Assembly (NCBI GenBank): GCA_964510525.1
Contig: CAZECE010000003.1
Coordinates: forward strand, 1 to 22,532
DNA: 22,532 bases
Reading direction: 5' to 3'
Source of the DNA: CAZECE01 sp964510525
GTDB lineage: Bacteria > Pseudomonadota > Gammaproteobacteria > Pseudomonadales > JANQJO01
Part shown: one piece after another, positions 6,062 through 13,449 of the stretch
Layout of the letters: every line of letters starts with the position of its first letter
Numbering within the stretch: position 1 is the stretch's first letter
Notes under the pieces: generated by a model
The model's database searches: none
What the model was told of the DNA's origin: nothing
What the model saw: the letters and a program-made list of their open reading frames with translations, nothing else
Program-made: the position numbers and the translations under genes

Positions 6062-7963
6062 ATGAGTTCATCAATTGCTGCCTTGAAAAACCTCACCAAA
6101 GCAACCGCAGCCACTGCCGCGACGACCTACCTTACATACCGGCTTTATCAGTTTCTACAGCCAATTAATATTCAACAGCAAACCAATCTTCAACAATCAA
6201 CCCCTGACCTTCGCTCGCCTTCTGCCAAACCAAAGCAGCCTTACTTGCTTCAGCTGCTTCCTTTAAGCAAAAGCAATCATGCCACTACAAACCATCACGT
6301 GACCCTGTGCGAGAACCAAAACAGCGCTCATGCCTCCTTTAATTCCGAAAAAGCCGCCTATGATGCCTTAAAAATTTTAAACTCCGCGCTGACTCATAAT
6401 CCAACTATCAGCAAGACCACACTTGAGCATGCGGTGAACGCTTTAAATGCTCAAACAGCCATCGAGGATGGCACTCGCTACGAAGCTTTCGATGAACTCT
6501 GTCAGAAGCTTTGCACTCAGGCGGGACACAAACTGACAAAAAAGAAATTTCTTGAGCTGAAAAACACCGTTTTCCCAAATGCATCATTTGAAGTCGCTAG
6601 AGATGCCTTCTTTGGCAGAAGAATCCAAGAGAACAGAGTCAATGCCGCTGTTAAAGATTTAGAAAGCGCACCGGAATCCTATAAAAGTCTCAGCCTCGAT
6701 ACTCTGCATCAACTTCAACACTCTTTTTTTGATAAGAACATCCAGCCAAACGTTACTATTGACTCAAACAATATAGCCATCAATCAACGTCAATGCACCG
6801 AACACAGTATGGAGGACTATTTCTACACTTCAACAATACAGCTATTGGAAGGCGAGGCGACTCTGTATAGCTTATACGATGGGCATGGTGGAGATCATGT
6901 CGCCAAGTACGTTGCGCAAGAATTTCCTAATCTGCTTGAAACTATTTTTTCTGATACCCATAAAGCCAATCAACTTCCCTACAAAACAGGCCGAGACCCT
7001 AAACAGCCTGGCCAGCTGATGATCGGTATTGAAGAAGTCTTTAAACAAATGGCCGAAGAGCTCGTTTACAGAGAAGAGCGTATCGAAGTTGAAATTAAAA
7101 ACATACGTAAAAAACCAATCAGCCCGCACATTACTGATCAAAAAACAGTAGAACAATGCTACCAATTAAAGTTAAAAGAGATTGAAAACCTCATGCATAA
7201 AAAAGCCTGGCGAACAGGCTGTACCGCACTGGTCATTGTGAATTATCAAAATAGAGTTTTTATTTTTCACTCAGGTGATACTCGGGCTTCCCTCATAATG
7301 CCCAACAAGACCAGTCTTGCTCTGACGCTGGATCACAAGCCCGAAGAACCAAAAGTCTATCGCCGCATTGCGCGACTGGGTGGCGAGATTGATCGCGAAG
7401 ACGAATCGGCACCTTACAGAGTGAATGCCTACCTAGCTGTTGGTCGCGCGTTTGGTGATTTAATCTGTCACGCCGTACAACCAATACCAACCGTAACAGA
7501 GCTCCCTCCCTGCCAAGCGGATTATATTTTAATGGCATCCGATGGATTGCATGATGTCATACCTTCCTGGTCGGTTGGGGTATTGCTTGGAATTTTTGAT
7601 GATGTGGTTTCAGGCGCTATGACCATAGAACAAGCAACCGACCAGATACTGTCTTTTATGTCCTCACTGAGCTTTGCGGACCTTGTAGAAAGGCGATCCG
7701 AATTAAATACGGATAGACAAGGCCTTACGAATTTCTTAACCACTTTAAAAACTGAGACACAGACTCAACTAGCCGATTCAGCCATTACCATTCACGAAAT
7801 CAAAGCCAGCCAGCTTACTCAAATGGCTTTTTACCTTGGCTCTACTGATGATATTACGGTCGTACTCTTACCATTTAAAAGCGGCTCATTAAAAGAGTCA
7901 CAGTGGCATCAACGATTACTGCCAACCGAAACTTCCGGGAACAAAGCCGACATGGCATCATAA
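6062..7963 (+). CDS. Eukaryotic-like PPM/PP2C-family protein phosphatase with long N-terminal extension
   Basis: This 633-residue protein has a clear PP2C metallophosphatase core from about residue 240 to 605. The motifs in order are SMED (249-252), LYDGHGG (271-277), GCTAL (386-390), SGDTRA (404-409), DHK (424-426), VGRAFGD (460-466), ASDGL (492-496) and TDDITV (595-600). Metal-binding aspartates are expected at D273, D494 and D597, so it should be active on phosphoserine or phosphothreonine. The MED and GRAFGD motifs are of the eukaryotic subtype. The spacing between DGHGG and GCTAL is about 110 residues, longer than usual, and holds a charged, helical insertion. The first 240 residues are unrecognised and begin with an Ala/Thr-rich, mildly hydrophobic segment (5-32) that might associate with membrane. 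No partner kinase is visible. Confidence 0.85.
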   Translation: MSSSIAALKNLTKATAATAATTYLTYRLYQFLQPINIQQQTNLQQSTPDLRSPSAKPKQPYLLQLLPLSKSNHATTNHHVTLCENQNSAHASFNSEKAAYDALKILNSALTHNPTISKTTLEHAVNALNAQTAIEDGTRYEAFDELCQKLCTQAGHKLTKKKFLELKNTVFPNASFEVARDAFFGRRIQENRVNAAVKDLESAPESYKSLSLDTLHQLQHSFFDKNIQPNVTIDSNNIAINQRQCTEHSMEDYFYTSTIQLLEGEATLYSLYDGHGGDHVAKYVAQEFPNLLETIFSDTHKANQLPYKTGRDPKQPGQLMIGIEEVFKQMAEELVYREERIEVEIKNIRKKPISPHITDQKTVEQCYQLKLKEIENLMHKKAWRTGCTALVIVNYQNRVFIFHSGDTRASLIMPNKTSLALTLDHKPEEPKVYRRIARLGGEIDREDESAPYRVNAYLAVGRAFGDLICHAVQPIPTVTELPPCQADYILMASDGLHDVIPSWSVGVLLGIFDDVVSGAMTIEQATDQILSFMSSLSFADLVERRSELNTDRQGLTNFLTTLKTETQTQLADSAITIHEIKASQLTQMAFYLGSTDDITVVLLPFKSGSLKESQWHQRLLPTETSGNKADMAS

Positions 7964-8343
7964 AAAATATCAAGTTCCCCGGTTTGAATGCCGTCTAACC
8001 CAATCAGGTGATTCAATTTGGCCATAAAATCCATCCGAACGGTGGGCGTTTTCTTTAAATAATGCTCAACGGTCGCTAAATCCGCTTTCAAATCGCTTTT
8101 CAGTAAACCCACATACTGATAAAGCTCATCGATCTGTTTTGCATTCAACCCAAACTCGTCTTCTAAAATTTGGGTAAAGGATTTCTTCTCTTTTGGGGTC
8201 GCGCGGTGATCTACATCCATAATGTGATACAACAAAGAGGCCAGTGCCACATGCACTTTGGCCTCTTCGGGATGCTCAAAATGGCTGTTTTCAGCGTTAT
8301 AGTGATGCTCGGCTTCAAGCCAATGCTTTAAGGATTCAAACAT
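7909..8343 (-). CDS. TerB-like (tellurite-resistance TerB family) protein
   Basis: The 144-residue, acidic, all-helical soluble protein contains the TerB-type first helix pair with an acidic turn: HVALASLLYHIMDVDHRATPKE (31-52), where D43, D45 and E52 sit where the family binds divalent metal. A second helical half (about 90-140) completes the fold. TerB-like domains occur in stress-response and membrane-linked systems; the substrate of this one is unknown. A GAGG precedes the ATG by about 9 bp. Its 3' end overlaps the convergent phosphatase gene by 55 bp, so the last 18 codons are read on both strands. The two genes may interfere with each other's expression. Confidence 0.75.
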   Translation of the reverse strand: MFESLKHWLEAEHHYNAENSHFEHPEEAKVHVALASLLYHIMDVDHRATPKEKKSFTQILEDEFGLNAKQIDELYQYVGLLKSDLKADLATVEHYLKKTPTVRMDFMAKLNHLIGLDGIQTGELDIFYDAMSALFPEVSVGSNR

Positions 8344-8476
8344 AAAAAGCCCTCATGAAAACGAATCATCTAATACCTTAAACAGCTTAGATGAGCCATT
8401 GAATGAAGGCGATACGTAATTCCCCGCAGGTAAACGCAAGGGCCGAAGACGTTTTCTCGTTGATGGTCTTTGGGTA

Positions 8477-9472
8477 TTAAAGAACCGGAAAATTAATAAC
8501 CTCAGAATCACCTGGGTTGAGAGAGACTTCGATTAACGCGCCCTCTGGCGCTGGAATGGCCAGGTTGTCATAAAGGTCTGGGTCGTCATTCTCAGCAACA
8601 CAGGAAAATGCCAAGGTATAATCGCCGGCAGGCAAATACGCCACTTCATAGCCCCCTACGTCATTAAGACCCACTGAAGCATAAGGAGCGAACTCATTGG
8701 TGATGCCGTTCGAACCCAAAGACGGATCCATCTGATCGGACAGTAATGAGGCATCTAACCCAGCCCCTTGATAGAAATACAACACATTGCCAACATTGGC
8801 TTCCATCTTACTCGCACATGGCTCAAGCGCATTAAAATAAGCCAAATCCACTGTACCCGAAACAGACACTGAAGCAGCCGCTTCGACCACACTGACCCCT
8901 CTGGGCTTTAAGATGTATCGTTCAGGACCCGGGTTGTAAGTCATAGCCTGACGCAGGTCAAACTCAACAATAAAGGTTTGAACGCCTTCATCCGCCACCG
9001 TAAAACCACCCAATTTTAAAGTATCACTGGGCACTTTGATGGGCTTGATATTGCCATCTACTTCTTCCGCGTACGAAAGCGTGACATCCTCATCCAAAAT
9101 TTCTAACGTCAAACGTTCGTAAGTACCCACATCCAACATCAGATCTTGCGCGATCAGGCTATAATCGCTGCCTTGAAAATCCAACAAATTGATTTGAATT
9201 TGAGAGAGGGGCGTACCGGGATCCAGTTCGTTGTAAAATTCATCAATGACAACCTCTTCTCCACCTTCTTTGGTTAACACCATCGTATCGACAGTCACTG
9301 CCACAGCGGTCAACGCCTCAACTGGTGCGTCTGATAAGCCAAAATTGACCGGTACTCGTGTCGTACTGCTGACCTGAGCTGTATCATTACTGGAAGATCC
9401 GCCACACGCGGCCAAAGATATGGTGGCTGCAGCCACCATTAAAGATTTGTATACCATCAAAGATTTGAACAT
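8477..9472 (-). CDS. DUF4382-domain lipoprotein
   Basis: The 331-residue precursor carries a lipoprotein signal with lipobox LAAC (20-23), followed by GGSSSND, so C23 is the predicted lipid anchor. A DUF4382-type beta-rich domain follows (about 38-190), beginning VPVNFGLSDAPV and including INLLDFQGSD and a series of acidic loops. A second beta domain (about 200-331) has two further Cys residues (C219 and C286), which might form a disulfide. The function of the family is unknown. The N-terminus repeats KSLMV because of an 18-bp duplication. The start used here has AAGG about 11 bp upstream, and an internal ATG at residue 6 is an alternative. It appears to be monocistronic. Confidence 0.82.
   Translation of the reverse strand: MFKSLMVYKSLMVAAATISLAACGGSSSNDTAQVSSTTRVPVNFGLSDAPVEALTAVAVTVDTMVLTKEGGEEVVIDEFYNELDPGTPLSQIQINLLDFQGSDYSLIAQDLMLDVGTYERLTLEILDEDVTLSYAEEVDGNIKPIKVPSDTLKLGGFTVADEGVQTFIVEFDLRQAMTYNPGPERYILKPRGVSVVEAAASVSVSGTVDLAYFNALEPCASKMEANVGNVLYFYQGAGLDASLLSDQMDPSLGSNGITNEFAPYASVGLNDVGGYEVAYLPAGDYTLAFSCVAENDDPDLYDNLAIPAPEGALIEVSLNPGDSEVINFPVL
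9435..9470. repeat. 18-bp imperfect tandem duplication in the lipoprotein signal peptide
   Basis: ACCATTAAAGATTTGTAT (9435-9452) and ACCATCAAAGATTTGAAC (9453-9470) are adjacent copies differing at about four positions. They encode the repeated KSLMV at the N-terminus and provide two possible start codons. Confidence 0.65.
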
Positions 9473-9541
9473 CGGTCATGTGCCTTATTAAGTAATCAGT
9501 TATACGATTTGAATGAAACAAAACGGCCTTTAAAAAAGATC

Positions 9542-9558
9542 TGTGCAAATTTAGCACA
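9542..9558. promoter_or_regulatory. 17-bp palindrome in the DUF4382/dps divergent region
   Basis: TGTGC-AAATTTA-GCACA has perfect 5-bp arms and an A/T-rich centre. It lies 70 bp before the lipoprotein gene and 149 bp before dps, so it is closer to the former. It could be an operator. No regulator can be named. Confidence 0.3.
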
Positions 9559-9641
9559 AAGTCTTATAAAAAGGGGGCGATCCCCGTCACAAATCACAGA
9601 ATTCACACAACCAATGTACAGAACACTACTTAGAACACAGG

Positions 9642-9670
9642 TTGAGCTCCCTATTGCGCTCCTTTAAACT
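9642..9670 (+). promoter_or_regulatory. Candidate sigma-70-type promoter of dps
   Basis: TTGAGC (9642-9647) and TAAACT (9665-9670) are separated by 17 bp, giving a transcript start near 9677 and a leader of about 30 bases. Upstream is a direct repeat AGAACAC (9620-9626 and 9632-9638). A convincing full OxyR site was not found. Confidence 0.4.
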
Positions 9671-9694
9671 CGCCTATCTGGCTGAGTAGCAACT

Positions 9695-9700
9695 AAGGAG
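9695..9700 (+). promoter_or_regulatory. Ribosome binding site of dps
   Basis: AAGGAG lies 6 bp before the ATG at 9707 and fixes that start. Confidence 0.8.
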
Positions 9701-9706
9701 ACAAAC

Positions 9707-10180
9707 ATGCCGACCATCGATATAGGAATCAGTGAAACGGAACGACATGAGATCGCAGGCGGTTTGAAAAAACTCTTGGCCGATTCTTATGGCCTATACC
9801 TGCAAACCCACTACTTTCATTGGAACGTCACCGGGCCACAATTTCGCGAATTGCATCTGATGTTTGAAGAGCAATACACCGAATTAGCCGTTGCCGTTGA
9901 TGACATCGCGGAACGCATTCGGGCACTGGATGTGATGGCACCTGGTACTTACAAGGCGTTTTCAGAATTGGCTGCAATTAAAGAAGTAGATGATGTGCCT
10001 TCGGCTCAGGTGATGCTGGAAACCCTCACCCAAAATCACGAGCAATTAATCAAAACCTGCCGTGCGGTATTAAAGTCCAGTCAAGCAGCGGAAGACGAAT
10101 CCACCGCTTCACTGGTCTCAGATCGTATGCGTGTCCATGAAAAAACGGCTTGGATGCTTCGAGCCACAACGCAAGCCTAG
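9707..10180 (+). CDS. dps: Dps-family DNA-binding ferritin
   Basis: The 157-residue protein has the Dps four-helix signature HYFHWNVTGPQFRELH (35-50), followed by FEEQYTELAVAVDDIAERIRALD. The inter-subunit ferroxidase ligands fit the family spacing: H38, H50 and E54 from one subunit, D65 and E69 from the other. It should assemble as a 12-mer that oxidises ferrous iron with hydrogen peroxide and stores ferric iron, protecting DNA. The N-terminal tail is short and not strongly basic, so DNA binding is uncertain. The gene is convergent with ahpF with only 12 bp between the stop codons, and lies next to other OxyR-type peroxide genes. Confidence 0.93.
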   Translation: MPTIDIGISETERHEIAGGLKKLLADSYGLYLQTHYFHWNVTGPQFRELHLMFEEQYTELAVAVDDIAERIRALDVMAPGTYKAFSELAAIKEVDDVPSAQVMLETLTQNHEQLIKTCRAVLKSSQAAEDESTASLVSDRMRVHEKTAWMLRATTQA

Positions 10181-10192
10181 CCAGGCAACTTA

Positions 10193-11788
10193 TCAATCCA
10201 ACTGTGACAAATAGTTGAACGCACTGAGGGCGGCCTTGCTGCCCTCGCCTGCGGCAATCACAATTTGCTTGAACGGCACTGTGGTGACATCGCCGCAAGC
10301 AAAAATGCCCGGCACATTGGTTTCACACTTATCGTTAATCACCACTTCACCGTACTGAGACAACTCAACCACATCTTGCAGCATCTGACTGTTGGGCACC
10401 AAACCAATTTGCACAAACACCGCCGATAAATCGAGGTCGGTTATTTCACCTGATTCTCTCTCTTTATAACGTAGTGCAACCACTTTACCGTTATCGGCAA
10501 GGATCTCCTCGGTGGCCACATTTTTTAAGATTTCAATGTTATCGCGTTTTTGAGCCTGTTTAATCAATACATCGTCCGCTTTTAATGTTGGCATAAATTC
10601 CAACACGGTCACTTTATTGACGATCCCGGCTAAATCAATCGCCGCTTCAATACCTGAGTTGCCGCCGCCGATCACCGCCACGTCTTTGCCTTTGAAAAAC
10701 GGACCATCGCAGTGTGGGCAGTAAGCAACGCCTTGACCGATGTTTTCTTTCTCACCCGGCACCCCCAGCTCTCGCCACTTCGCTCCAGTAGCCACAATGA
10801 TGCTTTTGGTTTCAATTTCAGCCCCTGAATTCAGGTGCAGTGTTTTTAAGGCGTGACCGTCTTCCTTATTTAACGTAATGCTTTCTAAAGTAATACTGTC
10901 GACTTTGACGTGCTGCTTTAACGTGATGTCATAACTCTCTAAATGCGCTTTAAGTCCAGCCACCAACTCGGGTCCTGTTGTTGTAGGAACTGAAATAAAG
11001 TTCTCGATGCCCATGGTATCCTTAACCTGACCACCCATAACATCAGCAATCAAGGTCACTTTTAGGCCTTTTCGCGCCGCATACACCGCCGCGGCAACGC
11101 CGGCCGGTCCGCCCCCAATGACAGTTACATCCTGTGTTTCCATCGGTTCTGAAGAAACAGAAGATGCAGTCAGATCAGGGTATCGTTCAATCAATTTTTC
11201 AACCAAGTTACCCACATCGATTTTGCCATTGGCAAAGGGTTCACCATTTAAATACACACTGGGAACACCTTGAATGTTTCGCTCCTCAACAAGATCTTGA
11301 AACAGGGCACCATCTATCGTTTCTACTTGAATGTTCTCATTCAGAGTGGCGAACTGATTCAAAGCCTGCACGACATCTGGGCAGTTATGGCAACTCAAAC
11401 TGACAAAAACTTCAAAAGTTAACACCTCTTGAATGTTTTTCACCAAATCGGATATCGAATCATCCAGTTTGATTGGGGTTCCAGACAGCTGCAAAACAGC
11501 CAGTATCAATGAATTAAACTCATGCCCACTGGGAATTCCAGAAAAAGAGATGCCCGATGACTCGCCATTGACCGTGAGTTCAAAGCTAAGAGGCCCACGA
11601 AGCAGTGGAAAATCTTTGGCTTCAACTTCAGTGACCGAGAGACGATCCGAGACACTGGCAACGCTGGTTAAAAACTGGAGCAACTCGCTGCGCTTGGCAT
11701 GCTCTCCGCAGCGCACCAAAAATGCCACGTCGTTCTGCATCCCTTTCGTATACTCCGCTAACGCGTTTAATGTGTTTTGATCAATCAT
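10193..11788 (-). CDS. ahpF: Alkyl hydroperoxide reductase subunit F (NADH:peroxiredoxin reductase)
   Basis: At 531 residues this has the full AhpF architecture. An N-terminal pair of thioredoxin-like folds (about 1-200) carries the redox centre C133-H-N-C136. It is followed by a thioredoxin-reductase-like flavoprotein with the FAD motif GGGPAG (225-230), the active-site disulfide C357-P-H-C360, the NAD(P)-binding GGGNSG (374-379) and the FAD-contacting CGD (498-500). It passes electrons from NADH to AhpC in the cytoplasm. The family is about 520 residues, so this one is complete. It follows ahpC on the same strand after 49 bp containing a stem-loop with a U-run. Confidence 0.95.
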   Translation of the reverse strand: MIDQNTLNALAEYTKGMQNDVAFLVRCGEHAKRSELLQFLTSVASVSDRLSVTEVEAKDFPLLRGPLSFELTVNGESSGISFSGIPSGHEFNSLILAVLQLSGTPIKLDDSISDLVKNIQEVLTFEVFVSLSCHNCPDVVQALNQFATLNENIQVETIDGALFQDLVEERNIQGVPSVYLNGEPFANGKIDVGNLVEKLIERYPDLTASSVSSEPMETQDVTVIGGGPAGVAAAVYAARKGLKVTLIADVMGGQVKDTMGIENFISVPTTTGPELVAGLKAHLESYDITLKQHVKVDSITLESITLNKEDGHALKTLHLNSGAEIETKSIIVATGAKWRELGVPGEKENIGQGVAYCPHCDGPFFKGKDVAVIGGGNSGIEAAIDLAGIVNKVTVLEFMPTLKADDVLIKQAQKRDNIEILKNVATEEILADNGKVVALRYKERESGEITDLDLSAVFVQIGLVPNSQMLQDVVELSQYGEVVINDKCETNVPGIFACGDVTTVPFKQIVIAAGEGSKAALSAFNYLSQLD

Positions 11789-11805
11789 CTGACACCTCTA
11801 TTTAG

Positions 11806-11835
11806 AAAAATTTCATTACATCCTGCTTAATGAAA
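11806..11835 (-). terminator. Stem-loop with U-run between ahpC and ahpF
   Basis: On the minus strand TTTCATTA, a 9-base loop and TAATGAAA form a perfect 8-bp stem followed by TTTTT. The stem starts 3 bp after the ahpC stop codon. The stem is A/T-rich, so termination is likely partial, giving more ahpC than ahpF transcript. It may also protect the ahpC mRNA 3' end. Confidence 0.5.
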
Positions 11836-11837
11836 AC

Positions 11838-12401
11838 TTAGATTTTGCCAACCAAATCCAAGCTTGGAGTCAATGTTTTTTCACCTTCTTCCCAAGCGGC
11901 TGGGCAGACTTCGCCGTCGTTATTGGCAACGTACTGCGCTGCTTTGACTTTACGAAGCATGTCTTTCGCGGAACGGCCAATACCCAGGTCGTGAATTTCA
12001 GCCACCTTAATCACACCTTCTGGGTTCACCAGAAAGGTACCGCGCAACGCCAAGGCTTCTTCTTCGATCATCACATCAAACCCTCGCGTGATGGTGCCGG
12101 TTGGATCACCCAACATCGGGTATTGAATCTTACCGATGGCTTCACTGGTGTCGTGCCAAGCTTTGTGGACAAAATGGGTGTCGGTCGATACCGCGTACAC
12201 TTCCACTCCCAAGGCTTTAAGTTCTTCGTAATGTTTCGCCATGTCTTCAAGCTCTGTCGGGCACACAAAGGTGAAGTCGGCTGGGTAAAACAAAAAAATG
12301 GACCACTGCCCTTTGACGTCTTCCGACGTGATGGTACGAAACTCGCCATTGTGAAAAGCTTCCGCTTTAAACTCAGGAATTTGCTGGTTAATATTAGCCA
12401 T
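11838..12401 (-). CDS. ahpC: Alkyl hydroperoxide reductase subunit C (typical 2-Cys peroxiredoxin)
   Basis: The 187-residue protein is the usual AhpC length. The peroxidatic cysteine C47 lies in FTFVCPTE and the resolving cysteine C166 in GEVCPAAW near the C-terminus. It reduces hydrogen peroxide and organic hydroperoxides in the cytoplasm and is recycled by AhpF, which is encoded next. AAGGAG precedes the ATG by 7 bp. A TATAAT box lies 57 bp upstream, in the region shared with divergent oxyR, so peroxide induction through OxyR is likely. Confidence 0.96.
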   Translation of the reverse strand: MANINQQIPEFKAEAFHNGEFRTITSEDVKGQWSIFLFYPADFTFVCPTELEDMAKHYEELKALGVEVYAVSTDTHFVHKAWHDTSEAIGKIQYPMLGDPTGTITRGFDVMIEEEALALRGTFLVNPEGVIKVAEIHDLGIGRSAKDMLRKVKAAQYVANNDGEVCPAAWEEGEKTLTPSLDLVGKI

Positions 12402-12457
12402 TGGTTGCTCCTTAGTTTTAATGAAAAAACGTCTTCGTAAGTTGAAAACGTAAAATT

Positions 12458-12486
12458 ATTATATGCCGCCTACCACATTCTTAAAA
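12458..12486 (-). promoter_or_regulatory. Candidate OxyR-dependent promoter of ahpC
   Basis: On the minus strand a perfect -10 box TATAAT (12458-12463) is preceded by a 17-bp spacer and a poor -35 box, TTTTAA (12481-12486). A good -10 with a weak -35 is typical of activator-dependent promoters. An ATAG half-site (reverse of 12511-12514) lies upstream in the A/T-rich stretch where OxyR would bind, but a full four-part OxyR site is not evident. Confidence 0.45.
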
Positions 12487-12492
12487 TCAGAT

Positions 12493-12498
12493 TATAAT
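12493..12498 (+). promoter_or_regulatory. Candidate -10 box of oxyR
   Basis: TATAAT lies 40 bp before the oxyR start on the plus strand. No matching -35 box is clear. It overlaps the region upstream of the ahpC -35 box, so OxyR bound there could repress its own gene while activating ahpC. Confidence 0.3.
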
Positions 12499-12537
12499 TA
12501 ACTTATTGTTCTATTTTTTGGATGAAAAGATTGTTTC

Positions 12538-13431
12538 ATGATTACTTTCAAACAATTAACCTACGCCCTGGCAGTAAAAAAAACGTTGCACTTTAAAAAG
12601 GCGGCTGATTTGTGTTCCGTTTCGCAATCAGCACTGAGCACAGCCATCTCAGAACTGGAATCTCACCTAGGCACCCAAATCTTTGAACGAGATAACAAAA
12701 GGGTGTTAATCACCCCAGTAGGCCAGGCTATTTTGACCAAGGCACAGCACATTATTGAAGAAATCAGTGCGCTAGAGCGGCTTTCTAAGGGGCTATCTGA
12801 ACCTTTTGGCAACCCACTGTCGATCGGTGTTATCCCGACCATAGGGCCTTATCTGCTGCCTAAAGTGCTGCCAGCCGTAAGGAAAAAACACCCAAAAGCA
12901 CAACTCAAATTAATTGAAGCCCAATCGCATGAGCTGATTGAGCGAGTCAAATCCGGAGAGATCGATACCGCTATTTTAGCCTTACCCTATCCACACGAAG
13001 GGCTGCTGTCTTTGGACTTTTGGGAAGAGGACTTTTATGTGGTGCTGAATGAACAAGATGAGCACTCTGATCAAGTCTCAATAAAAGGGCAGCTGTTAAA
13101 AAATAAGTCTCTGCTGCTGCTAAAAGACGGCCACTGCTTAACCGACCACACCCTCAAAGCCTGTCGATTCAAACCTCAAAAAGACAACATTTCTTTAGAG
13201 GGCACCAGTCTTTATACCTTGGTTCAGATGGTCGCGAACAATCTTGGCACTACCTTAATCCCTGAAATGGCCACTCAGCAGCTCGTCGGACGTACCAAAG
13301 AATTGAGACTCCTGCCTTTAGATGAAAAAGGCCCTCATCGAAAACTGTCGTTTATCACCCGAGTCAGCTACCCCTGCATTGAAGACATTCAACTACTGGC
13401 CAAACTGTTTCATGACTGTTTGAAGCGTTGA
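12538..13431 (+). CDS. oxyR: OxyR, LysR-family peroxide-sensing regulator
   Basis: The 297-residue LysR-type regulator has an N-terminal winged helix-turn-helix (about 1-60, HFKKAADLCSVSQSALSTAI). The effector domain carries the OxyR redox signature DGHCLTDHTLKAC, with C200 and C209 nine residues apart as in the C199/C208 disulfide pair of the E. coli protein. It should therefore respond directly to hydrogen peroxide. It is divergent from ahpC across 136 bp, the classical arrangement of a LysR regulator and its target. Likely targets in this window are ahpC, ahpF and dps, inferred from family knowledge. The Shine-Dalgarno sequence is weak. Confidence 0.93.
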   Translation: MITFKQLTYALAVKKTLHFKKAADLCSVSQSALSTAISELESHLGTQIFERDNKRVLITPVGQAILTKAQHIIEEISALERLSKGLSEPFGNPLSIGVIPTIGPYLLPKVLPAVRKKHPKAQLKLIEAQSHELIERVKSGEIDTAILALPYPHEGLLSLDFWEEDFYVVLNEQDEHSDQVSIKGQLLKNKSLLLLKDGHCLTDHTLKACRFKPQKDNISLEGTSLYTLVQMVANNLGTTLIPEMATQQLVGRTKELRLLPLDEKGPHRKLSFITRVSYPCIEDIQLLAKLFHDCLKR

Positions 13432-13446
13432 ATTAGAGGAACGCTT
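13423..13446. terminator. Stem-loop between convergent oxyR and chemoreceptor genes
   Basis: AAGCGTT (13423-13429) and AACGCTT (13440-13446) form a perfect 7-bp stem with a 10-base loop, at the convergent 3' ends of oxyR and the chemoreceptor gene. There is no U-run on either side, so intrinsic termination is uncertain. Confidence 0.35.
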
Positions 13447-13449
13447 GAA

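Noticed and set aside
9573..9591. GGGG-ATCG-CCCC followed by TTTTT on the minus strand, looking like a terminator
   Set aside because: The stem is only 4-5 bp and no minus-strand gene ends there. It lies upstream of the lipoprotein gene, so it is at most a leader element.
9651..9677. Two CTAT tetramers before dps as an OxyR site
   Set aside because: They are 23 bp apart instead of 22, and the intervening ATAG elements are absent.
11991..12440. A 149-codon plus-strand open frame opposite ahpC
   Set aside because: The minus strand encodes a complete, highly conserved AhpC. The opposite frame is a coding shadow.
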